The position numbers were made by a program, and so were the translations under genes. A DNA stretch of 64,000 bases from Demequina lutea (GTDB lineage Bacteria > Actinomycetota > Actinomycetes > Actinomycetales > Demequinaceae). The notes under the pieces are model-generated. The model had not been told where the DNA came from. It saw only the letters and a program-made list of their open reading frames with translations, and ran no database searches. Below are positions 14,791 to 22,856 of this stretch, one piece after another. The stretch's first letter is position 1. Each line of letters opens with the position of its first letter. The stretch covers positions 248,001-312,000 of the forward strand of contig NZ_JACBZO010000001.1 in NCBI RefSeq assembly GCF_013409005.1, written 5' to 3'.

Positions 14791-17079
14791 CTAGCTCATC
14801 AGGGCCCAGCGCCAGGTGTCGGCGTTGTCGCGAATCCACTGCGCATCGGACTTCCACACCGCGCCCACGCCCTTGTCCCACAACTCGACCCACGGCGACC
14901 TGCCGGTGAGGCGCATGTGATCGAGGTACTCGAACATGCGCTGCGAACGCATCGCGAGCAAAGGAACCAGTTCCACCCGCTGCGCATCGTCGAGTCCGTA
15001 GCCGTCGACAAGCTGTCGGAGGCGTTGACTTGAACTGGCAATGTCGGCATCGACACGGTAGAGCGGCGCAAATGAGTGGCATGCATACGCGAGGTCCCAC
15101 AGGCGCGTGCCTGGGCCTGCGGCGTCCCAGTCGATGGCGACCAACGAGCCATCGGCCCGCAGCACGATGTTTGACGGCGCGATGTCCTGGTGAACGATGA
15201 GATCTTTGCCATGCAAGGGGATGCCCTCGAACCAGCGCGCGTAGTCGGGCGGCACGAAGCTGTCGAGAGCGTCGTGCATCTCGCGCAGGAACGCGCCCAG
15301 GCGGCTGGGTTCGAGCGCGCCCGCGGGAGCATCGCGGTGATCCGCCCGCAGGCCCGGAACGAACTCGACAAGGTGCCGGCCCTTGTCGTCCCAACCGAAT
15401 GAGCGCGGCGCGCCGGTGAAGCCCACCTTCTCGAGGTGCATGAGCAGAGAGTGAAGCGCACCACTGTAAGGGTCGGGGGCGATGGCCCGAACCTCGCGGT
15501 GGCCGATGCGCTCGGGTTCCCTGACGGCGGCTCGCTGCTGATCGCGGGAGATCTTGACTGCGTGGCGGGTCGCGGCTTCGTGTTGCGCGTGGAGCTCCCT
15601 GCGCTCGCGTCGGCTGAGCCCGTCAAAGGGGTTGGCGGGGCTCGAGGTCCAGCCGGCTCGGATGCTGAGCGGCCCCGGCTCGCGGGGCGCACCAGGTGCG
15701 GTGGTCGTGAGCGGTGTGCGGATCGCCGACAGGGGGGCTGTGGGTGCCGCGACTGCCGCTTCGGGGAGGGGGCCGGGTGCGACGGGTGCTTGTGCGACGG
15801 GTGCTTGTGCGACGGGTGCCTGTGCGACGGGTGCTTGCGCGACGGGGCGTGGGCTGGGTGCGACGGGCGCGACGGGTGCTTGTGCGACGGCCCTGCGGGC
15901 CTCGGCGGTCTGGCTTCGCGCCGCGGACCATGCGGCGCTGAAGAACGATGCGGCGTCGACGGGCACGTGTTCTTCGCGAGCGGGCGCGATCTGGCCATAG
16001 GGAGTGGGGACGTGCGGGCTTGGAATGGGACCTGCGGTCGCCATCTGGCTGGCGACGCTCTCGTGCCAGGGCATCGTACGAGTCGTCGTCAGCGCCGCCG
16101 CGGCCGACCGGCCGGCCCACGAGGGGCCGGGCGGCCAGGTCGGCTCAAGGATGCGGGGCACGGGCCGTTGTCGCGGGTGCCTGAGGAAGCGATCGACTGC
16201 CCATTCCCAGCCCTCGAGGCTGTCCAAGAGACGCGCCTCGGAGTCGTCGTTGCCGACGGCGTGAACTACCAACTGCCCCTGCCAGCCCGATTCGAGGAGG
16301 GAGTGCGTGACCCAGCGATCGCGGCTTCCGGCACCGAAAGGCAGGATGACCCTGCCGGTGAGTTCGGCCCCGGCATCGGCGCCGCTGAGCATGACGGCAA
16401 CCAGATGCTCACTCATGACGGCGAGGTGATGGTCGAGGTCGGCGATCAGGTGGTGCGCATGCTGCAAGCGGAAGCCGATGCCGACGTTGCCAAGTCCGCG
16501 TCGCGCGAGTTCCGTCACGATGTCGACAAGGGTGCGGGGCTCCCCGGCCCAGCCGCCGTGGTTCGTGAGGACCACGCACATGCCGTGGCCCCTCGCCAAC
16601 CGCGCCAATCCGGTGAGGTGGTCCGCCGCGCGCATCACTTCGGCGCGATGGGCTTGTTCCGACAGTGCGCTGGGCGCGCCCGGTCCGCCGAACGCGATTT
16701 GGGTCCACAGGTCGGGGGTGTGACCGCGCCGCGCGGCCTCCGTGATGAGGGTCTTGATACGCGCCGAGACCACGCCGAATCGCGACGAGTATTCCGGCTC
16801 TTCGAGCGCGGGCATCGGCGAGGGTGTCCAGATGCCCGACAGTTCGATCTGGTTCATTCGTAGCGCATCAAGCTCCGCGTCGAACGCGTCGACGTGTTCA
16901 TCGCGCCAGTCCCAGATGATCTTCGTAAGCCCGATGGCGCGAAGCATCTGTGCGCGCTCACGCGGGCCACGACGCAAGGCGTCGTGAGCCACCAAGTGGC
17001 TAGCCGCGAACTGGTTTCGCGTGCACCAACTGGGAATTTCGGTTTGGGAAGGGGGGACAACCCGTGGAGGCAGTGCCAC
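14791..17079 (-). CDS. Xylose-isomerase-like TIM-barrel protein fused to an APH-type kinase
   Basis: A GTG start (17079) gives 762 residues. Residues about 20-300 resemble sugar-phosphate isomerase/epimerase-like TIM barrels (KIIWDWRDEHVDAFDAEL, NQIELSGIW, GMCVVLTNHGG, GNVGIGFRLQHAHH). Residues 310-520 are a low-complexity linker with Pro-Val-Ala-Gln-Ala repeats. Residues about 525-762 are an aminoglycoside-phosphotransferase/choline-kinase fold with the catalytic loop HQDIAPSNIVL (Asp632 base) and the Mg site VAIDWDAAG (Asp650). The pairing of a barrel domain with a small-molecule kinase in one chain is unusual. It may isomerise and phosphorylate a sugar-like compound. It is a single-gene unit with its promoter in 17080-17211. 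Confidence 0.75.
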   Translation of the reverse strand: MALPPRVVPPSQTEIPSWCTRNQFAASHLVAHDALRRGPRERAQMLRAIGLTKIIWDWRDEHVDAFDAELDALRMNQIELSGIWTPSPMPALEEPEYSSRFGVVSARIKTLITEAARRGHTPDLWTQIAFGGPGAPSALSEQAHRAEVMRAADHLTGLARLARGHGMCVVLTNHGGWAGEPRTLVDIVTELARRGLGNVGIGFRLQHAHHLIADLDHHLAVMSEHLVAVMLSGADAGAELTGRVILPFGAGSRDRWVTHSLLESGWQGQLVVHAVGNDDSEARLLDSLEGWEWAVDRFLRHPRQRPVPRILEPTWPPGPSWAGRSAAAALTTTRTMPWHESVASQMATAGPIPSPHVPTPYGQIAPAREEHVPVDAASFFSAAWSAARSQTAEARRAVAQAPVAPVAPSPRPVAQAPVAQAPVAQAPVAQAPVAPGPLPEAAVAAPTAPLSAIRTPLTTTAPGAPREPGPLSIRAGWTSSPANPFDGLSRRERRELHAQHEAATRHAVKISRDQQRAAVREPERIGHREVRAIAPDPYSGALHSLLMHLEKVGFTGAPRSFGWDDKGRHLVEFVPGLRADHRDAPAGALEPSRLGAFLREMHDALDSFVPPDYARWFEGIPLHGKDLIVHQDIAPSNIVLRADGSLVAIDWDAAGPGTRLWDLAYACHSFAPLYRVDADIASSSQRLRQLVDGYGLDDAQRVELVPLLAMRSQRMFEYLDHMRLTGRSPWVELWDKGVGAVWKSDAQWIRDNADTWRWALMS
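15777..15888 (-). repeat. Tandem 15-bp coding repeats (Pro-Val-Ala-Gln-Ala) in the fusion linker
   Basis: The linker reads PVAQA at least four times in direct succession, with nearby PVAP variants. On the plus strand the DNA unit is close to GACGGGTGCTTGTGC and is nearly exact, so copy number may vary by slippage. It joins the TIM-barrel and kinase halves. Confidence 0.8.
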
Positions 17080-17211
17080 TCCGAGACCCCCAATGCTCGT
17101 GTGATGTGAGGCTTACATTAACTCCACGAGGGCGAATCGTCGAGCATCATGGCACGTAATGGGCGAAACGTCCCTTAAGTGGCCCCACCCGCCGGGGGCT
17201 CGCACCGCAAT

Positions 17212-17913
17212 CTAGTCGGCGAGCGCAAACTCGACCGCGGCTTGCACGTGCTCGGCGAGCGCATCGAAGTACGGGACGTCGACGTCTTCCGCGGTCATCA
17301 CCATCGGGATTTCGGTGCAGCCCGCGATGACGCCGCGGGCGCCGCGCCTGAGGACGGCGCCGGTGATGCGCTTGGTGAGCGCGCGGCCTGCGTCCGTGAC
17401 GAGGCCCTGAGTGACCTCGTCATACAAGAGGTCGTGGAGAGCCTGCAGGTCGGGCTCTTCGGGCACGAGTGTCGTGATCCCAAATGTCGCCAGGCGCTCG
17501 CGGTAGAACGGCATACGCATCGTGAAGCCCGTGCCCAAGAGGGCGACCTTGTCCACGCCCGCGGCCTGGATGGCCTTGGCGGTGGCGTCGACGATGTGGA
17601 TCACGGGTACCTCGACGGCCGCCTGGACCTGGGGTGCGACGAGGTGCATCGTGTTTGCGCAGATGAGAATCGCTTCGGCGCCGCCCGCGACCAGCCATCT
17701 CGCGTCGTCGGCAAAGAGTTCCGCGAGCCCGTCCCAGTCACCCGCGGCCTGCGCGGCCGCGATCTGCCCAAAGTTGTAGTGGCGGATCACGAGGTCGGCC
17801 GTCTGGCCAGGTAGCGCGTCGGCGATGCCTTCGTGGAGCCGGCGCTCGTACTCGAGCGTGCTGTGCCATGTAATGCCGCCGAGGAGGCCGATGCGGCGTG
17901 GAGAGTTGCGCAT
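17212..17913 (-). CDS. Aspartate/glutamate racemase family protein
   Basis: The start MRNSPRRIGLLGGITWHST fits the family; 233 residues is the usual length. The two catalytic Cys motifs are present (ICANTMH with Cys85; AGCTEIPM with Cys199), so it should interconvert L- and D-amino acids without PLP, most likely aspartate (YgeA/RacX style). D-amino acids may feed cell-wall or signalling pools. It is divergent from merR, with 105 bases between the starts, and the copper operator sits close to merR rather than to this gene. Confidence 0.85.
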   Translation of the reverse strand: MRNSPRRIGLLGGITWHSTLEYERRLHEGIADALPGQTADLVIRHYNFGQIAAAQAAGDWDGLAELFADDARWLVAGGAEAILICANTMHLVAPQVQAAVEVPVIHIVDATAKAIQAAGVDKVALLGTGFTMRMPFYRERLATFGITTLVPEEPDLQALHDLLYDEVTQGLVTDAGRALTKRITGAVLRRGARGVIAGCTEIPMVMTAEDVDVPYFDALAEHVQAAVEFALAD

Positions 17914-17997
17914 GACTTGATCGTAGGCGGGCCCCTCGGTGCCACGGCGCTGAATGGTGGACCCCATCCTCGCGGGGCCCGGACACACTCATGGGAA

Positions 17998-18019
17998 ACC
18001 TTCCAGTACGATGGAAGCA
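17998..18019 (+). promoter_or_regulatory. CueR-type operator overlapping the merR start
   Basis: ACCTTCC, eight bases, then GGAAGCA form an imperfect dyad that ends on the first base of the regulator ATG. It has the same geometry as the operator at 18486-18507, so the regulator probably controls itself. The closeness to the ATG suggests a short or absent leader. Confidence 0.6.
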
Positions 18020-18486
18020 TGCGCATCGGAGAATTAGCGGATCAGGCCGGCCTCACGTCCAAGACGATCAGGTACTACGAGAGCATCGGCCTCATGAGCG
18101 AGCCCTATCGCCACGCGAACGGGTACCGCGACTACGACGACGAAGCCGTGGATCGATTGCGGTTCATCAGGGACTCGCAGGCGGCGGGTCTTACTCTCGC
18201 CGAGGTCAGCGAGATCGTGGGAATGAAGGCCGCGGGTGAGTCAACGTGCGGCCACACGCGGAGCCTGCTGGCGCGCCACATCGCCGAGGTTGACACGCAA
18301 ATCGAGCGCCTGTTGGCCACGCGGGCCGAGCTGACGGCGATGGCTGAAAGGGCCGATGCTCTCGACCCTGCGTCGTGCACGGATCCGGCGAGGTGTCAGG
18401 TGATAGCCGCAAACACCGCCGCGGCGCACGCGGCGGCGCACCCCGTGCCGCACCCCGCGCACAGGCACTTGCTGCCCCTGGCTTGA
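18019..18486 (+). CDS. MerR-family copper-responsive regulator (CueR-like)
   Basis: The product is 155 residues. It has a winged HTH at the N-terminus (MRIGELADQAGLTSKTIRYY, typical MerR), a dimerisation helix, and a C-terminal metal loop with Cys120 and Cys126 (SCTDPARC), plus Cys77. The Cys-6-Cys pair fits a copper or silver sensor. An Ala/His-rich tail (HPVPHPAHRHLL) is extra and may hold further metal. MerR proteins twist the DNA between over-spaced -35 and -10 boxes to switch on efflux genes; such a promoter lies immediately downstream before copZ. Regulation of copZ-copA is therefore well supported. Confidence 0.88.
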   Translation: MRIGELADQAGLTSKTIRYYESIGLMSEPYRHANGYRDYDDEAVDRLRFIRDSQAAGLTLAEVSEIVGMKAAGESTCGHTRSLLARHIAEVDTQIERLLATRAELTAMAERADALDPASCTDPARCQVIAANTAAAHAAAHPVPHPAHRHLLPLA

Positions 18487-18514
18487 CCTTCCTGTCCACG
18501 GGAAGGTTTACGGT
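18483..18514 (+). promoter_or_regulatory. MerR-type promoter/operator of copZ-copA
   Basis: A -35 TTGACC (18483-18488) and a possible -10 TACGGT (18509-18514) are separated by about 20 bases, the over-long spacing of MerR promoters. Between and over them lies the exact dyad ACCTTCC-N8-GGAAGGT (18486-18507), the classic CueR/CopR box. It starts at the merR stop codon. Confidence 0.8.
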
Positions 18515-18563
18515 GAGGTTCGCGTTCCATTTCAGAGACAAACGCCAAGAGAAAGGCACCGTG

Positions 18564-18794
18564 ATGGCCGCAACAGACCTCCCCACCATCGACGTCACCG
18601 TCGAAGGCATGACGTGCGAAGGGTGCGCCGGCAAAGTGCGCGACGCCCTGACGGCGACCGACGGCATCACCGCCGCCGATATCGACGTGGCATCGGGCAA
18701 GGTGTCCGTCCACCTCGACGGTTCGGTGGACCGCAATTCGCTCGAGTTTGCGATCGACTCTGCCGTGTTTGACGCCGGCTACAAGGTCGTCTAG
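18564..18794 (+). CDS. copZ: Copper chaperone, heavy-metal-associated domain
   Basis: This 76-residue single HMA domain protein carries the metal motif GMTCEGCAGKV. It binds Cu(I) in the cytoplasm and hands it to the CopA ATPase encoded 70 bases downstream. An AAGAGAAAGG ribosome site precedes the start; an in-frame GTG at 18561 directly before the ATG is an alternative. It is controlled by the MerR operator 57 bases upstream. Confidence 0.92.
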   Translation: MAATDLPTIDVTVEGMTCEGCAGKVRDALTATDGITAADIDVASGKVSVHLDGSVDRNSLEFAIDSAVFDAGYKVV

Positions 18795-18863
18795 TACGAG
18801 TCGTCTAGTTAGCCACCTCCGTGCGCGCGCTGAGCGCCCGCCGGCACCAGGGAGTCCCATTTC

Positions 18864-21161
18864 ATGACCACCATCAGCGAAGCGCCGCAGACAATCAACC
18901 TGGCCGTGGGCGGGATGACGTGCGCGGGATGCGCATCGACCATCCAGCGCGGGCTTGCCATTCTCCCTGGGGTTGATGGCGCGGTCGTCAATATCGCGAC
19001 CCGCCGCGCCACGGTCAACGTCGACGGAACCCTGGAGCCAGAACAGCTCGAAGACATGATGCGCGCCGCCATTGAGGGGCTCGGCTACCAGGTACTCACC
19101 CCGCGCGCGGATGACCCCGCTCACGAGGCCATGACCCTGAGCGATGAGCACGCCGCCCACATCACCGCCGATGCCGCCCGCATCGCCGATTATCGTCGCC
19201 GCGTGATCGTCGGCGCCACCCTGGCCGTTCCCCTCCTGCTGTTGTCAATGATCCCCGCACTGCAGTTCTCGGGTTGGGCCTGGGTGGCCGCCGCGCTCGC
19301 GACCCCCGTCGTCTTCTACAGCGGTTGGCCGTTCCACCGCTCCGCGGTGATGTCCGCAAGGCACGGCGCCACCACGATGGACACCCTCGTGACCGTGGGT
19401 TCCCTCGCGGCGTGGACGTGGTCGGCGGTCGCGCTCGTGCGCGGCACCGGACACGTGTACTTCGAGACCGGCGCCGTCATCGTGACCCTGATCCTGCTTG
19501 GAAAGTGGTTTGAGGTGCGCTCGACCGCTCACGCTGGCGACGCGATCCGTGCCCTCAGCGCGCGCCAGAGCGCCACGGCCACGCTCGAGGACGGGACCGT
19601 CATTCAGCGCGACGCCCTGGAGATGGGCATGCGCTTCGTGGTGCGGCCGGGCGAGATCATCGCGACCGACGGCATGGTGGTCGAGGGCGAGGCCGCGGTC
19701 GACGCCTCGCTCGTCACGGGCGAGAGTGCGCCGGTCGCCGTGACCGTTGGCACCGAGGTGGTGGGTGGCACGATCGCCTCCGATGGCTCGCTCACCGTCG
19801 AGGCCACCCGCGTCGGCTCGGAGACGATGCTCTCTCAGATCGCGCGCATGGTCGACGAGGCGCAATCGGGCAAGGCCGACGTGCAGCGGCTGGCCGACCG
19901 CATCGCCTCGATCTTTGTCCCCGTGGTGATGGGGCTGTCACTCATCACCCTCATCGTGTGGCTCATCGCCACCGGCGACGCGACCCGCTCCGTCGCGGCG
20001 GCCGTCGCGGTCCTCATCATCAGCTGCCCGTGCGCGCTCGGACTCGCCACGCCGCTCGCCGTCATGGTCGGCGTAGGCCGCGGCGCCCAACTCGGTGTGC
20101 TCATCCGCGGCCCGCGCGTCCTCGAGGACACCCGCACGTTGACGCACGTGGTGCTCGACAAGACCGGCACGCTCACCACCGGCCGCATGTCCGTTGCTGA
20201 CCAGACGTCCGGCCTTTCCGACGACGGCGCAGCCACGCTGTTCGCCGCCGCGGCAGCCGTGGAGGCGCGTTCGGAGCACCCCGTCGCCAAGGCCATCGCC
20301 TCTGCCTTCGAGGGGCGCCCGCTACTCAAGGGCTTCCGCTCCTTCCCCGGTCGTGGTGCGGCCGCTACGGTCCAGGGCGCGGGGGCGGACGGCGGCATCG
20401 CCGACGTCACCGTGGGCTCGCACCGCCTGTTCGACTCGATGCCCGACGCCCTCGCTCAGTGGGCGTTGGCGCGCGAGGAGACTGGACACACCGTCGTCTA
20501 CGTCGGTCGCTCCGTGCCGCTTGGCGCAGGGCTGATCGGCACAGGGGTCATTGACACAGCGGGTGCCGCTGGTGCCCCAGTGGTCGCGCCCCTCGCGGCC
20601 GAGGCCGCCATCGCCGTCCGCGACACCACGAAGCCGGGCGCTCGCGAAGCCATCGTTGCGCTCAAGGCCCGCGGGCTCGTCGTCACTCTGCTGAGCGGCG
20701 ACAACCAGCGCGTCGCCGCCGCGGTGGCCAGCGAGCTCGGCATCGACAACGTCATCGCCGAGGTGCTGCCCTCCGACAAGGCCGGCGTGATCGAGCGCCT
20801 GCGTGCCGAGGGAGGGCGCGTCGCGATGGTGGGAGACGGCGTGAACGACGCCCCCGCGCTCGCGGCCGCCGACATCGGCATCGCCGTGGGGACAGGCGCC
20901 GACGTCGCACGCGAGGCCTCCGACCTCACCCTCGTGAGCGGCGACGTGCGTGCGGTTGACGACGCGATCGGCTTGGCGCGCAGGACGCTCGGCACCATCA
21001 GAGGCAACCTGTTCTGGGCCTTCGCCTACAACGTCGTCGCCATCCCGCTGGCCGCTTCCGGCCTGCTCAACCCGATGATCGCCGCGGCCGCGATGGGCGG
21101 ATCGAGCCTGTTCGTCGTCGGCAATTCGCTTAGGCTGCGCGGGTATACGCCCAAGCGTTAG
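18864..21161 (+). CDS. copA: Cu(I)-exporting P1B-type ATPase
   Basis: The 765-residue product has one N-terminal HMA domain (GMTCAGCAS, Cys20 and Cys23). Transmembrane helices follow, with the actuator loop (VTGESAPV), the CPC copper site (SCPCALGLATP, Cys388 and Cys390), the phosphorylated Asp432 in DKTGT, an HP motif (SEHPVAKA) and the hinge GDGVNDAPA. All residues of an active Cu(I) exporter are present. A stretch near residues 555-585 rich in Gly and Ala (GVIDTAGAAGAP) appears to be an insertion in the nucleotide-binding domain. It is encoded with copZ and the CueR-like regulator and serves copper detoxification. Confidence 0.95.
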   Translation: MTTISEAPQTINLAVGGMTCAGCASTIQRGLAILPGVDGAVVNIATRRATVNVDGTLEPEQLEDMMRAAIEGLGYQVLTPRADDPAHEAMTLSDEHAAHITADAARIADYRRRVIVGATLAVPLLLLSMIPALQFSGWAWVAAALATPVVFYSGWPFHRSAVMSARHGATTMDTLVTVGSLAAWTWSAVALVRGTGHVYFETGAVIVTLILLGKWFEVRSTAHAGDAIRALSARQSATATLEDGTVIQRDALEMGMRFVVRPGEIIATDGMVVEGEAAVDASLVTGESAPVAVTVGTEVVGGTIASDGSLTVEATRVGSETMLSQIARMVDEAQSGKADVQRLADRIASIFVPVVMGLSLITLIVWLIATGDATRSVAAAVAVLIISCPCALGLATPLAVMVGVGRGAQLGVLIRGPRVLEDTRTLTHVVLDKTGTLTTGRMSVADQTSGLSDDGAATLFAAAAAVEARSEHPVAKAIASAFEGRPLLKGFRSFPGRGAAATVQGAGADGGIADVTVGSHRLFDSMPDALAQWALAREETGHTVVYVGRSVPLGAGLIGTGVIDTAGAAGAPVVAPLAAEAAIAVRDTTKPGAREAIVALKARGLVVTLLSGDNQRVAAAVASELGIDNVIAEVLPSDKAGVIERLRAEGGRVAMVGDGVNDAPALAAADIGIAVGTGADVAREASDLTLVSGDVRAVDDAIGLARRTLGTIRGNLFWAFAYNVVAIPLAASGLLNPMIAAAAMGGSSLFVVGNSLRLRGYTPKR

Positions 21162-21492
21162 CCGCTAGCGCCGTCGGACTTGCCAGGCTAATTCGGTCCT
21201 CGCCCGCGAACGCGCGCCCCGGCCGCCATCGAGACCCCGTGCTGCACAACTCGCTCACGTCACCCGCGCGTGCATAAGTGCCGGATCAGATGCCGCGGGA
21301 ACTGGTGTGCCACGCGTGCGGTGAGCGATGAGTGGGCCGGTGTCCGTCACTTCTGCACAGAGTTCGGATGCAAGCTGCGACAAAGCCGCGAGAGGGCGTG
21401 TCACAACGTCGCCGGACGGCCTGCGAAGACAGGGTGAGGGAGGTCCCGCGCCAGCACGGTCCCGGCCAGCACGGTCCCCGCCATGCCGGGGG
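21162..21492. other. Intergenic region between copA and metZ (convergent)
   Basis: I see no gene here. Near 21448-21481 the sequence CCAGCACGGTCCC occurs twice in a row. No convincing terminator with a U-run was found, although both flanking genes end here. Confidence 0.45.
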
Positions 21493-22743
21493 TTAGACGG
21501 CGTCGAGCGCGCGAGCGAAGTCCTCGCGCAGGTCCTCGACGTCCTCGAGGCCGATGCTGATGCGCACCGTCGCGGCCGACATTCCGACGGCGGCGCGGCC
21601 CTTTGCGCCCAGCTTGCGGTGGGTCGTCGTGGCGGGGTGAGTGACGATCGACTTGGCGTCGCCGAGGTTGTTGGAGATGTCGACGACTTGCAGGGCGTCC
21701 ATGAAGCGGAACGCCGCAGCCTTCGCCTCGTCGCCGTGGGGGTCGGTGCCCTCCGGCAGCGCAATGTCGATGGTCACGAGCGTTCCGCCGAGCGTCATCT
21801 GCGCCTTGGCGCGCTCGTACTGGGGGTGGGAGGGTAAGAGTGGGTAGCGGGCCAACGCGACCTTGGGGTGAGCCTCGAACCACGCGGCAAGATCGGCGGC
21901 CGATGCCGCCATGGCGCGCACCCGGAGCGACAGGGTCTCGAGAGACTTGGCGAGCACCCATGCGGTGAAGGGGCTCATGGTGGCGCCCATCGTGCGCACC
22001 ATGGTCCGCACGGGTCCGTTCACGTACTCGGCCGAGCCGAGGATCGCGCCGCCCAGCACCCGACCCTGGCCGTCGATGTGCTTGGTCGCCGAGTACACCA
22101 CGGCGTCGGCGCCCAGCTCGAGCGGCTTCTGGCCCAGGGGAGTGGCAAACACGTTGTCGACGATGAACAGGGCGCCCGCCTTCTTGGAGAGCGCGGCAAC
22201 AAACGGGATGTCCACGACGTCCTGCATGGGATTAGTGGGGGACTCGATGTAGATCGCGTCTGCGGGCGTGGCGAGGGCGCGCTCCCAGTCGGCGTTGTCG
22301 TGGGCGTCCACGTAGTCGACCACGATGCCCCACTGGGCGAAGTAGTCGTCGAACACCGCGATCGACGAGCCGAACAGCGCGCGGGCGGCCACGAGGCGAG
22401 AGCCCTGCTTGAGGATCGAGGCGAGGGACACGAACACGGCGGCCATGCCCGTCGCGGTGGCGAAGCACGCCTCGGCGCCCTCGATCGCGGCCAGGCGTTC
22501 CTCGAACGTGGTGACCGTCGGGTTGCCGTAGCGGCTGTATTGGTACCGGTCGATCTCGCCCGCGAAGGCCGCCTCGGCATTCGCGGCATTCGGGTACACG
22601 TAGCCCTGAGTGAGGAACAGTGCCTCCGACATCTCGTCAAAGGGCGTGCGGTGCAATCCCGCGCGCACGGCGAGGGTGTCGGGACGGAACGGGGAAACGG
22701 CGGGGGCTACGCCGGTGGGGGACAGTGCGTCGGTCATGGACAC
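21493..22743 (-). CDS. metZ: O-succinylhomoserine sulfhydrylase
   Basis: This 416-residue Cys/Met-metabolism PLP enzyme has the PLP lysine at 221 (SATKHIDGQGR), YSRYGNPTVTTFEERLA near residue 69 and the C-terminal NNLGDAKSIVTHPATTTH. The SRYGNPT and KHIDGQGRVLGG wording is closest to MetZ, which makes homocysteine from O-succinyl- or O-acetylhomoserine and sulfide. A cystathionine synthase (MetB) role is less likely. The start could also be the ATG two codons in. The region upstream is only about 60 bases before a hairpin, too short for a full SAM riboswitch. Confidence 0.88.
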   Translation of the reverse strand: MSMTDALSPTGVAPAVSPFRPDTLAVRAGLHRTPFDEMSEALFLTQGYVYPNAANAEAAFAGEIDRYQYSRYGNPTVTTFEERLAAIEGAEACFATATGMAAVFVSLASILKQGSRLVAARALFGSSIAVFDDYFAQWGIVVDYVDAHDNADWERALATPADAIYIESPTNPMQDVVDIPFVAALSKKAGALFIVDNVFATPLGQKPLELGADAVVYSATKHIDGQGRVLGGAILGSAEYVNGPVRTMVRTMGATMSPFTAWVLAKSLETLSLRVRAMAASAADLAAWFEAHPKVALARYPLLPSHPQYERAKAQMTLGGTLVTIDIALPEGTDPHGDEAKAAAFRFMDALQVVDISNNLGDAKSIVTHPATTTHRKLGAKGRAAVGMSAATVRISIGLEDVEDLREDFARALDAV

Positions 22744-22805
22744 AGGTTAGCGGGGCGACCGGGGGCCAGGGGCGTGAGCGTTGGCGCCGATCGTTCCCAC
22801 TGGCG

Positions 22806-22856
22806 AGCAGCCGGGTCCCGCGGTGAAAGGGTGTAAGCCCGCGGGACCCGGCTGCT
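22806..22856. terminator. Perfect 18-bp stem-loop at the end of the xyloside operon
   Basis: Arms 22806-22823 (AGCAGCCGGGTCCCGCGG) and 22839-22856 are exact reverse complements with a 15-base loop. The right arm overlaps the TAG of the GH31 gene on the minus strand, so it probably terminates that operon just before metZ. No strong U-run follows. Confidence 0.7.

Noticed and set aside
15436..16863. 475-codon plus-strand open frame opposite the TIM-barrel/kinase gene.
   Set aside because: It is an antisense shadow with Gly/Cys/Asp repeats produced by the Pro-Ala linker; the minus strand has clear domains.
22744..22805. Possible SAM riboswitch upstream of metZ.
   Set aside because: Only about 60 bases lie between the metZ start and the neighbouring hairpin and no SAM aptamer core is visible.
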